Positions 1 to 6,023 of a stretch of 9,841 nt of DNA are shown here, piece by piece. The notes beneath the pieces are model-generated. The model saw only the letters and a list, made by a program, of their open reading frames with translations, had not been told where the DNA came from and made no database searches. The stretch comes from an uncultured Pseudomonadales bacterium (GTDB lineage Bacteria; Pseudomonadota; Gammaproteobacteria; Pseudomonadales; Cellvibrionaceae). The stretch spans positions 1 through 9,841 of the forward strand of contig CALIUX010000269.1 of assembly GCA_938048505.1 (NCBI GenBank), read 5' to 3'. Numbering within the stretch: the stretch's first letter is position 1; each line of letters begins with the position of its first letter. Both the position numbers and the translations under genes were made by a program.

Positions 1-1
1 C

Positions 2-478
2 CACCTCAGAAAAACGCTCTGCGCCGACTTAGGCTTTAGCCCTGAAGACAGAAGGGAGAATTTACGCCGCGCAGCAGAAGTGGCTAAGCAGCACCGTCAA
101 CTAGGTAATACGGTTATCGCCAGCTTTATCACGCCCCAACAAGCAGACCGCCAAATGCTGCGCAACTTACTAGGCAAGGCTTTTTTTGAAGTCTTCATCG
201 ATACGCCACTCTCCCTATGCGCAAAAAGAGACCCCAAAGGCTTGTATGTCAAAGCTTATGCGGGGTTGATTAAGAGTTTTACGGGGATTAGCTCGCCTTT
301 TGAAAAGCCTTGTGACCCGGACGCTGTTTTAACAACTCATACATCATCCCTACTAGATAATATCGATTACCTTATCGATACCCTAAATCTTAGCGCCATC
401 AATATAGATCCTGTTAATATGAGTGCGAATGTGAACTCCTTAAACAGCAATCAACCTTCTATTGTCTCTCAGATATAA
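2..478 (+). CDS. cysC: Adenylylsulfate kinase (APS kinase), 5'-truncated by window edge
   Basis: Phosphorylates adenosine 5'-phosphosulfate with ATP to give PAPS in the cytosol, for sulfate assimilation or for sulfotransferases. The reading frame is open from base 2, so the gene begins left of the window and the P-loop ATP site is not visible; the internal GTG at base 80 is not the start. Visible family signatures are LCADLGFSPEDRRENLRR at the very left, SFITP followed by ADRQMLRNLL, EVFIDTPLSLC, KRDPKGLYVKA, and IKSFTGISSPFE. After the usual C-terminal helix (DNIDYLIDTL) there is an extra Asn/Ser-rich tail of about 26 residues that I do not recognise. An acyltransferase gene follows after 35 bp on the same strand, so the two may be co-transcribed. 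The family assignment is firm; the role (cysteine biosynthesis or sulfated polymer) cannot be decided here. Confidence 0.93.
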   Translation, partial: HLRKTLCADLGFSPEDRRENLRRAAEVAKQHRQLGNTVIASFITPQQADRQMLRNLLGKAFFEVFIDTPLSLCAKRDPKGLYVKAYAGLIKSFTGISSPFEKPCDPDAVLTTHTSSLLDNIDYLIDTLNLSAINIDPVNMSANVNSLNSNQPSIVSQI

Positions 479-513
479 ACTAGAGAGGCTGTAGGTCAAA
501 AGACAATTTCAGC

Positions 514-1128
514 ATGCGGGACGACCCCACCCTAAAATACCGCAAACAACACAAACAACGCCTATCCTATATGCCTTGGCTTTATTGGCGGCTTAAACCT
601 GCGCAACAGGAATGGGCGCAAGTTTGGCAGGCGGAGTGGCAGGCGTATTTACAAGATATGGAAACCGTCACGATTTTAGGAAAATGCTTTATTGCGCCCG
701 AAGCGAAGCTTTTTGCCGAACGAGGCAGGCCGATTGTTATTGGTGAGGGCAGCTTTATTGGTGCCGATGCCGTGCTACATGGCCCCATTTCAATTGGTCA
801 GCACGTTGGCATTAATCATCATGTGACAATGGATGGTGGGCGGCAAGGGATTACCATCGGGGATCATTGCCGCATTGCGGCTTATTCGCACCTTTATGCT
901 TTTAATCATGGTATGGATGCCTCTAGCACGATAGAGGCTCAGCCGGTCACATCAAAAGGCATTGTGCTCGAAGATGATGTTTGGCTGGGCGCGCATGCGG
1001 GGATAGTCGACGGAGTGACAATTGGCCAAGGCTCCGTAATTGGTATGCAAAGCGTTGTGACAAAATCACTCCCGCCTTACACCATTGCCGCAGGCAACCC
1101 TGCCAAATGCATTAAAAAGCGAGAGTGA
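514..1128 (+). CDS. Hexapeptide-repeat O/N-acyltransferase (WbbJ/LacA/NodL-like)
   Basis: Predicted acyl-CoA (probably acetyl-CoA) dependent transferase with a left-handed parallel beta-helix, normally a trimer in the cytosol. The 204-residue protein has a helical, Trp-rich N-terminal part (about residues 1-50), then [LIV]-G-x-x-x-x hexapeptide repeats from about 54 to 195: ITILGK, IVIGEG, FIGADA, ISIGQH, ITIGDH, VWLGAH, VTIGQG and VIGMQS. An Asn-His pair (N131, H132) sits where the catalytic histidine of maltose/nodulation acetyltransferases lies. The C-terminus IAAGNPAKCIKKRE is typical of the family. No strong ribosome site precedes the ATG at 514; an internal ATG at 571 (MPWLYWRL) is an alternative. 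It follows cysC by 35 bp. The acceptor is unknown; a sugar or surface polysaccharide is an inference from the family. Confidence 0.85.
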   Translation: MRDDPTLKYRKQHKQRLSYMPWLYWRLKPAQQEWAQVWQAEWQAYLQDMETVTILGKCFIAPEAKLFAERGRPIVIGEGSFIGADAVLHGPISIGQHVGINHHVTMDGGRQGITIGDHCRIAAYSHLYAFNHGMDASSTIEAQPVTSKGIVLEDDVWLGAHAGIVDGVTIGQGSVIGMQSVVTKSLPPYTIAAGNPAKCIKKRE

Positions 1129-1136
1129 TAGAGTCA

Positions 1137-1158
1137 ATATACATATCTAAATGTATAT
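1137..1158. repeat. AT-rich perfect inverted repeat between convergent genes
   Basis: ATATACAT and ATGTATAT form a perfect 8-bp stem around the loop ATCTAA, 8 bp after the acyltransferase stop and in the gap between two convergent genes. It could act as a weak shared transcription end, but the stem has only two G:C pairs (one per arm would be one pair each way) and no strong U-tract, so it is reported only as a repeat. Confidence 0.4.
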
Positions 1159-1222
1159 ATTTAAAAGCAATAAGTTCTAGATTCGATCACCTGAAAAGCC
1201 TTCATAATGAATGACTCATGCA

Positions 1223-1819
1223 TTAACAGGGCTCATTACCCGCCTTCCATTTAATGTTACACCCCATAGAAGGCGTCTGTTGTTCTGGCACACTATCACC
1301 AGCGAGCAATGTATCTAAGGCACTTTTTAACGTACTGCCCGAGGCTGGCGTTTGGGTGGAATCGTAGTTACCCGATGAAATACGATGTGGGCGCGTATCA
1401 TCAAATTGCCCGCGATAAGCCAATTTATTCGCTTCATCAAAAACATAAATATCCGGCGTACACGCCGCATTGTAAGCATGGGCAACCGACTGGTCTTCAT
1501 CATACAAATACGGAAACGTATAACCTTGCTTTGCCTTTTCTACTTTCATGGCCTCAAATGAGTCATCTGGGTACGTGCTAGCATCATTACTGCTGATGGC
1601 AACAAAGTTAATGCCTTTTTCTTGGTAAGCCTTAGCTAATGCAGCTAAGGCGGGCGCGATATGAATAACGTAAGGACAGTGGTTGCAGACAAACAAGACA
1701 ACCAATGCCTTCCCGCCGGACACATCACTTAAACTGACATGACCACCATCAGTAGAAGGTAAATTGAAATCGGGGGCTGCACTGTGCAAAGCCATCATGG
1801 TGGATTCAGTTAAAGCCAT
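1223..1819 (-). CDS. Thioredoxin-fold redox protein of the AhpC/TSA-Redoxin superfamily, CNHC motif
   Basis: Predicted cytosolic thiol-disulfide oxidoreductase or peroxiredoxin-like protein of 198 residues; the natural substrate of this subfamily is not established to my knowledge. The N-terminus APDFNLPSTDGGHVSLSD is the usual redoxin opening. The active site is FVCNHCPYV (C45, C48), a CxxC in the thioredoxin position, and T121-P122 in ACTPDIYVFD gives the cis-proline turn. The C-terminal signature SMGCNIKWKAGNEP carries another cysteine (C187), and the protein ends at an extra Cys (C198), slightly shorter than homologues I recall. No signal peptide is seen. The start at 1819 is supported by GAGGT six bases upstream, which overlaps the end of the ATP-grasp gene; the intergenic gap is 9 bp. 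It is therefore the last gene of the protease-UUP1-ligase operon. Confidence 0.85.
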   Translation of the reverse strand: MALTESTMMALHSAAPDFNLPSTDGGHVSLSDVSGGKALVVLFVCNHCPYVIHIAPALAALAKAYQEKGINFVAISSNDASTYPDDSFEAMKVEKAKQGYTFPYLYDEDQSVAHAYNAACTPDIYVFDEANKLAYRGQFDDTRPHRISSGNYDSTQTPASGSTLKSALDTLLAGDSVPEQQTPSMGCNIKWKAGNEPC

Positions 1820-1828
1820 GGGACTACC

Positions 1829-2857
1829 TCAGTAAAGGTGATGGAGAAGAGCAAGGCGCTCGTCAAGGCTAGCAGGTATCGACTCTAGCGCCTCGATGGA
1901 TTGTAAGCGGGGTAATAACCCAGCATTGTTGGCCACTTGAATCGCTAAACCTGGGCGCGCATTGAGTTCAAGCAGGAGCGGGCCTTTGTGTTTATCTAAC
2001 ACTAAATCCACCCCCAAATACCCAAGCCCAGTCATGTCTGAACAGGAACAAGCTAGCCGGAGAAGATTCTGCCAGTGGGGTATTTTAAGATCAATCAGTG
2101 GTTGTTGAGTATCAGGGTGGTGAGTAATAGGCTGCCCATGCTGAACAGCATTAACAGCAACGCCTTGCGCAATATCAATCCCCACACCCACTGCACCTTG
2201 GTGAAGATTGGCCTTACCGTGAGAATCATGGCAAGACAAGCGCATCATCGCCATGACCGGTAAGCCTTTAAAAACAATGACGCGTAGATCAGGCACCCCT
2301 TCGTGGGTAAACTGCTGGAATAATGGATCGACCTGAATCAGCTCTTCAACAATGGCAACATCACTACGGCCACCCAATGAAAAAATACCCGCTAGGATAT
2401 TCGAAAGATGCCGAGAGATTTCATTACGGCTCAAAGGCTTGCCATTAGTGCGCGTCCACTGAACAGGCTGCCCCTCCTCTTGATTCTCGGCACGCAGTGC
2501 CACCAGAATCCCTTTGCCTCCGGAGCCTTGTGCAGGCTTGATACAAAAGCCATTAAGATCATTTAAGACAGACTGCACCGTACGAATATCGGGCTGCTCT
2601 CGCACGACAGAAAGCAACTCCGGCACATTGACATTATGTTCAATGGCTAACGTTTTGGTTTTCAGTTTGTTATCCACTAACGGATACAGACGCCTGGGAT
2701 TGTAACGCGCAATATAACGTAAGTTGCGGCAATTCATCCCCATAATGCCTTGATCATGCAATGCACGGTAAGTGCGAATAGGGCTCGCTAATGGGTGATT
2801 AAATAGACTCAATCTCTTCATATTCATCACATCAGGTTTCACTAGAGCGAAAGACAC
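1829..2857 (-). CDS. Alpha-L-glutamate ligase-like ATP-grasp protein (RimK-related)
   Basis: ATP-grasp enzyme of the RimK-related ligase family, expected to form an amide or peptide bond through an acyl-phosphate in the cytosol; its real substrates are unknown. Numbered from a TTG at 2860, the signatures are GIMGMNCRNLRYI (38-50), NPRRLYPLVDNKLKTK (54-69), the nucleotide-binding loop KPAQGSGGKG (108-117), DLRVIVFKG (191-199), HQGAVGVGIDI (220-230), and the metal-binding end GVDLVLD (283-289) with ELNARPG (298-304). About 340 residues, usual for the family. The GTG at 2857 is preferred because GAGG lies seven bases upstream, giving a 26-bp overlap with the upstream gene; TTG 2860 and ATG 2827 or 2821 are alternatives, the latter without a ribosome site. 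It sits between the UUP1 membrane protein and the redoxin gene. Homologues are found next to the same two partners in other gammaproteobacteria. Confidence 0.9.
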   Translation of the reverse strand: MSFALVKPDVMNMKRLSLFNHPLASPIRTYRALHDQGIMGMNCRNLRYIARYNPRRLYPLVDNKLKTKTLAIEHNVNVPELLSVVREQPDIRTVQSVLNDLNGFCIKPAQGSGGKGILVALRAENQEEGQPVQWTRTNGKPLSRNEISRHLSNILAGIFSLGGRSDVAIVEELIQVDPLFQQFTHEGVPDLRVIVFKGLPVMAMMRLSCHDSHGKANLHQGAVGVGIDIAQGVAVNAVQHGQPITHHPDTQQPLIDLKIPHWQNLLRLACSCSDMTGLGYLGVDLVLDKHKGPLLLELNARPGLAIQVANNAGLLPRLQSIEALESIPASLDERLALLHHLY

Positions 2858-4376
2858 CAAAGCGCCTCAGCTCTAACAAGCGATAACCGGTATAGCTACC
2901 GCACATAAGCACCAATGCCATGAAAATAAATTGCAAACCTAAAAAGTTAAAGGTGAGGTGACGCACCCACTCATTACTCATCACTAAATAACTCAAAATG
3001 GCGACTAATAATGAGCCGCCTCCTTGGGTCAGTACCGCTTTATGGCCTTCTTCTTCCCACAAAATAGACATGCGCTCAATGGTCCATGACAGAATAATCA
3101 TGGGGAATAGAGTGAGCTTCAAGCCTTCAGAAAGCCCCATACGGTATGAAATAACCGAAAATAGCGCCAATATGAGCACAACCGAAATAATCACTAATGA
3201 AATACGCGCAACCAGCAACAAGTTATGCCTTGAAAAGTATGAGCGAATAAGCAACCCCACACCCACAATCAATAAAAACCCGACGACGCCTGTCAGTAAG
3301 CTAGTTTGCATAAATGCCAACGCAATTAAGACTGGCATAAACGTTCCGCTTGTACTTAAGCCCACCAGCGTGCGCATAATCACGACCAAAAGCACGCCTA
3401 CAGGCACAAGCAAAATACCCTTAAAGACGGACTGGTCATTTAACGGCAAACTATGAATCGATAAATTCAACAAGCCATCATTACCATGCGCAGAAGGCGG
3501 GCCATTCAGAACGGTTCCGTTTAAGACCGCACTATTAGCAGACGCCCCTGAAATAGGCATACGCTGCTTGAGCATAGAAAAACCAATTTTTGCGCCATGT
3601 CCGCCAATCAAGTCGATAACCGATTTATCACCTTGTTCCCAGATTAAGAGCGGCTGAGTCGCCTTATGCTCACCTTTAGGGTCAAGCAAATGCACTTGCT
3701 CATCAGCAATCAATTGCACCCAAGTCTGTAGAGACTGTCTACGAGCACCATCTTCAAGTAACAAGACTTTTACGGTTCTAGCAGGAATATCGGCTTGAGA
3801 AAGCAATTCAACAATGCGCTGGCTCGCAGGCGCACCTTGCAATAAAAACTGTACGTCTTGCTGAGGCGTTTGAAATTCAGCAATCAATGCATAGGCTAGA
3901 GATAAATCGTTAGCCGAGGTCTGATGGATACGTTCCAAAAGCGCTTTTGCCGAATTCTTGAGCGGGCCTAAAAAGCGAGGAGGCGGTGTAACAGAGAAGA
4001 GAGGTGCCGCGTACGCACTATTGTTAGCGACTTGAAAATCCGCTACATAATAAAGCGTCTGTAGACCTGATGCTTGCCGAATAGACCATTCTGCTCGGCG
4101 CTTGCTATTGTCTTCGTCAAAGCGTAAACCAAAACCAGGGCTTGCTGTGCGCTCAGCAATGCGTGTTAAGCTCGGTTGCGCAGCAGGCAGTGCTAATGAA
4201 AGATTAACCGGCGCATCATCGGCGGTAAACGAGACCTTAGCCTCAACAGACCATACGGTATGCGTTTGCCCTGGCGTAAAGGGAATACCAGCAACCGAAT
4301 AACGGTACACAATCAGAGATGTTCCAATGACCAGTAAAAAAATCACCAGTAACGAAAAGCGCGAATTCAAACGCAT
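2832..4376 (-). CDS. Inactive transglutaminase (UUP1) fused to a seven-helix membrane domain
   Basis: Inner-membrane protein of 514 residues. A signal-anchor helix (about 8-28) precedes a periplasmic domain of about 290 residues related to the transglutaminase-like fold (UUP1 family). That domain contains no cysteine at all, and the only Cys of the protein is C492 in a membrane helix, so the catalytic triad is gone. The stretch IVELLSQADIPARTV (188-202) still resembles the helix and strand after the lost nucleophile. From about 318 seven hydrophobic segments follow, with the family signatures PVGVLLVVIMRTLVG, TSGTFMPVLIALAFMQT, GLLIRSYFSRHNLLLVARIS and LSWTIERMSILWEEEG. A short VLNGTVLNG duplication occurs at 284-292. 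The start ATG shares one base with the protease stop (TAATG), implying translational coupling. It probably acts as a binding or transport partner of the adjacent ligase and protease. Some databases, as I recall, label homologues as an osmotic-stress protein (RloB); I could not check this. Confidence 0.92.
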   Translation of the reverse strand: MRLNSRFSLLVIFLLVIGTSLIVYRYSVAGIPFTPGQTHTVWSVEAKVSFTADDAPVNLSLALPAAQPSLTRIAERTASPGFGLRFDEDNSKRRAEWSIRQASGLQTLYYVADFQVANNSAYAAPLFSVTPPPRFLGPLKNSAKALLERIHQTSANDLSLAYALIAEFQTPQQDVQFLLQGAPASQRIVELLSQADIPARTVKVLLLEDGARRQSLQTWVQLIADEQVHLLDPKGEHKATQPLLIWEQGDKSVIDLIGGHGAKIGFSMLKQRMPISGASANSAVLNGTVLNGPPSAHGNDGLLNLSIHSLPLNDQSVFKGILLVPVGVLLVVIMRTLVGLSTSGTFMPVLIALAFMQTSLLTGVVGFLLIVGVGLLIRSYFSRHNLLLVARISLVIISVVLILALFSVISYRMGLSEGLKLTLFPMIILSWTIERMSILWEEEGHKAVLTQGGGSLLVAILSYLVMSNEWVRHLTFNFLGLQFIFMALVLMCGSYTGYRLLELRRFGVFRSSET

Positions 4377-5188
4377 TATTCATCAACCTGTAGAGTACGT
4401 TTTTCTATAAATGTCTTACTGACATCAACTAGCGCCACATCCTCTAGGAAGTTACGCCCCAATAACGCTGGATACAGCATATTGCGACGATCCGTTAAGT
4501 TAAATTCAACATCTTCTTCAAAGTTGCCTACTTTTACACGCAATTTAACAACTGGGCGTGTATCAATGGCATCAGCAGAAGCCTGTTTCACTTTGGTCAT
4601 ACTAATGACAGGGCGCTCATACGTTTTACCCGTGCTAGAGGGGATAAGCCCAACCACCTTTTTATGTGTATCAATACGGAAACGCACCCAGTCTTCGCCA
4701 TCGCGCTCAAAGAACTGAAAATCAGAAGCATGCAAAGAAGAGGTTTTGGCACCCGTATCGATACGCGCTTTAATATGATTATCAAACAGCTCAACCCATA
4801 ACCATTCAACGCGCCCTAGTAACATTTTTTCTGGCGTGAGCTGCGATGCTTTTTTAGGCGTAACAGGTTCATTTTTGAGCGTGGTTTTTTTCTTTTTAGT
4901 GGACGCGCGCCTAACAGGCTTTTTCAGCTTTGTAGCCAGTAATGTTAAGTCATAGCTGTTTTTTTGCATTTGATCTTGAATATCAACTTGCGACAAGACG
5001 ACTTCTTGAATATCTCGGTGCAGGCTATCTAATAACTGTTGCTGCTGAAAGATTTGATCACTGAGATCTTTCTGCGCGCCCCGCCACTCTGGGTGTTGAT
5101 GTTGCGCACATCCACCCAACACACCTATTAATGCGCAAAATACCGTTCGAATGGCATATTTTGGAACGATCAAGCCCTTAAACAACAT
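4376..5188 (-). CDS. Retropepsin-like aspartic protease lipoprotein (PF05618/DUF785, 'ATP-dependent zinc protease')
   Basis: Predicted envelope peptidase of 270 residues. The start at ATG 5188 is chosen because AAGGAG lies seven bases upstream (ATG 5191 is four bases away), and it gives a clean lipoprotein signal: a hydrophobic run ending in the lipobox VLGGC, with Cys 27 followed by Ala, which by the +2 rule favours the outer membrane. Next come a Gln-rich probable coiled coil (about 35-90) and a basic linker (RRASTKKKKTTLK). The protease domain follows from about residue 120: GRVEWLWVEL, the catalytic aspartate motif ARIDTGAKTSSLHA (Asp 144), and the family-typical end LYPALLGRNFLEDVALVDVSKTF. 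The single DTGA motif is that of dimeric retropepsins. No HExxH zinc site or ATP site is visible, so the common database name is misleading. It is the first gene of the operon. Confidence 0.9.
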   Translation of the reverse strand: MLFKGLIVPKYAIRTVFCALIGVLGGCAQHQHPEWRGAQKDLSDQIFQQQQLLDSLHRDIQEVVLSQVDIQDQMQKNSYDLTLLATKLKKPVRRASTKKKKTTLKNEPVTPKKASQLTPEKMLLGRVEWLWVELFDNHIKARIDTGAKTSSLHASDFQFFERDGEDWVRFRIDTHKKVVGLIPSSTGKTYERPVISMTKVKQASADAIDTRPVVKLRVKVGNFEEDVEFNLTDRRNMLYPALLGRNFLEDVALVDVSKTFIEKRTLQVDE

Positions 5189-5191
5189 CAT

Positions 5192-5201
5192 AAAACTCCT
5201 T
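5192..5201 (-). promoter_or_regulatory. Ribosome binding site deciding the protease start
   Basis: On the minus strand AAGGAG (5201-5196) is followed by TTTT and two consecutive ATG codons (5191 and 5188). Spacing of seven favours 5188. This rules out the upstream TTG at 5233, which would place extra charged residues before the lipoprotein signal peptide. Confidence 0.8.
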
Positions 5202-5280
5202 CGTATTCGATTAACTTCTCTAGCTTGCAACAATCAACCTATTGATGGTTTCTCATCACTGTCACTAGGTGATAGCAAAC

Positions 5281-5658
5281 TTACCAACGCGCTATTCGAC
5301 CTTCATCAAAGACCGCTCCAGAACGTGCTCGGTTAACTTGTACAAAAATATTTTTTGCCGGTAAGTGCGTAACTGTGCTCACCGCTTCAACTGTCGCCAT
5401 AATGATTTTTTCTACACGATCTAGTGCATAGAAGTCCGGTAGCATGATTTCAACAATAAGGGGATGTGAATCGCGAGGCTGAAAATGTGCATTTTCACCG
5501 GCATAAGCATAATGACCATTGGGTAATAACTGCCATGTTGCTGAGACGTGCTTCAGTGGAATATCCGTTGTCTCGGCAAAATGTTTACACACTTCTGCAG
5601 ACCAAGTGCTGCTATCTTGGTTTTCAAAGGGTAACGATGTAATGCGAAGAATCGGCAT
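5281..5658 (-). CDS. Tautomerase/MIF-superfamily small protein (DUF1904-like)
   Basis: Protein of 125 residues starting MPILRIT, so that proline becomes the first residue after Met removal, as in tautomerases where Pro1 is the catalytic base. It shows two beta-alpha-beta units: strand PILRITSL, helix, strand SATWQLL (about 1-45), then HPLIVEIML, helix DRVEKIIMATVEAVSTVT, and NIFVQVNRARSGAVFDEGRI (about 65-122), the layout of the MIF/CHMI group. The start at 5658 is preferred over the TTG at 5682 because GGGAGAGAG lies just upstream and because of the Pro1 rule. Its substrate is unknown. It lies directly downstream of tRNA-Arg and its terminator, 92 bp before the protease gene, with no convincing promoter of its own. 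The assignment rests on pattern resemblance, not on a closely matched relative. Confidence 0.65.
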   Translation of the reverse strand: MPILRITSLPFENQDSSTWSAEVCKHFAETTDIPLKHVSATWQLLPNGHYAYAGENAHFQPRDSHPLIVEIMLPDFYALDRVEKIIMATVEAVSTVTHLPAKNIFVQVNRARSGAVFDEGRIARW

Positions 5659-5693
5659 GAACGCTCTCTCCCCTGCCAACAAAATGAAGGCAT

Positions 5694-5720
5694 AAAAAAA
5701 CCCGCCAATAGCGGGTTTTT
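5694..5720 (-). terminator. Intrinsic terminator of tRNA-Arg
   Basis: CCCGC (5701-5705), loop CAATA, GCGGG (5711-5715), flanked by seven A on one side and five T on the other, giving a 10-bp stem AAAAACCCGC/GCGGGTTTTT. Read on the minus strand it ends with T7, 7 bp after the tRNA CCA end. The symmetry would let it work in both directions, but nothing upstream on the plus strand needs it. Confidence 0.88.
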
Positions 5721-5726
5721 AAAAAA

Positions 5727-5803
5727 TGGCACACCCGGAGGGATTCGAACCCCCGACCAAGTGGTTCGAAGCCACCTACTCTATCCAGCTGAGCTACGGG
5801 TGC
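5727..5803 (-). tRNA. tRNA-Arg, anticodon TCG
   Basis: A 77-nt cloverleaf read on the minus strand. Acceptor GCACCCG pairs with CGGGTGT (last pair G-U), D stem GCTC/GAGT, and anticodon stem GGTGG/CCACT around loop CTTCGAA with anticodon TCG at 5769-5767. The variable loop is TGGTC, T stem GGGGG/CCCTC with loop TTCGAAT, discriminator G73 and genomically encoded CCA. It reads CGA arginine codons. It is preceded by a near-consensus promoter and followed by a terminator. Confidence 0.96.
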
Positions 5804-5824
5804 ATTGTGTAACTGCTGGCGGCA

Positions 5825-5853
5825 ATTCTACTGCGCTTCTTGTCTGACGTCTA
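5825..5853 (-). promoter_or_regulatory. Sigma70 promoter of tRNA-Arg
   Basis: On the minus strand, -35 TAGACG (5853-5848, 4 of 6 to TTGACA), a 17-bp spacer, and -10 TAGAAT (5830-5825, 5 of 6). A G/C-rich discriminator (GCCGCC) follows, as in stringently controlled stable-RNA promoters. The predicted start near 5818 gives a leader of about 15 nt before the mature tRNA. Confidence 0.65.
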
Positions 5854-6023
5854 CCAACGTGAAGTAACTCTTGTCACGATTTAAACGTCTTACAAGCTCG
5901 CTCTATGTAGTAGTGGCTATCATTTTCACCATGGTGTCATTTAAGTGTAGTGCCATAAATGCATGCGACAAAACGGACAGCCAACAGAATCTACTAAGTT
6001 AGTAACGTTTAACCCAAAATAGT

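Noticed and set aside
1309..1581. 90-codon plus-strand frame opposite the redoxin gene
   Set aside because: It is fully antisense to a conserved protein and has no ribosome site or recognisable motif.
1829..2857. Calling the ligase true RimK (ribosomal S6 modification)
   Set aside because: Its motifs and its UUP1/retropepsin neighbours fit the RimK-related ligase family; nothing here links it to S6.
2998..3456. 152-codon open frame on the plus strand inside the UUP1 gene
   Set aside because: It is antisense to a well-supported gene, shows no family motif and has low-complexity composition (Thr/Ile/Asn/Pro), as expected from the complement of membrane helices.
5189..5233. TTG start at 5233 for the protease
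   Set aside because: It would put charged residues before the lipoprotein signal; AAGGAG points to 5188.
5694..5803. Integration site at tRNA-Arg
   Set aside because: No copy of the tRNA 3' end and no integrase gene are seen within the window.
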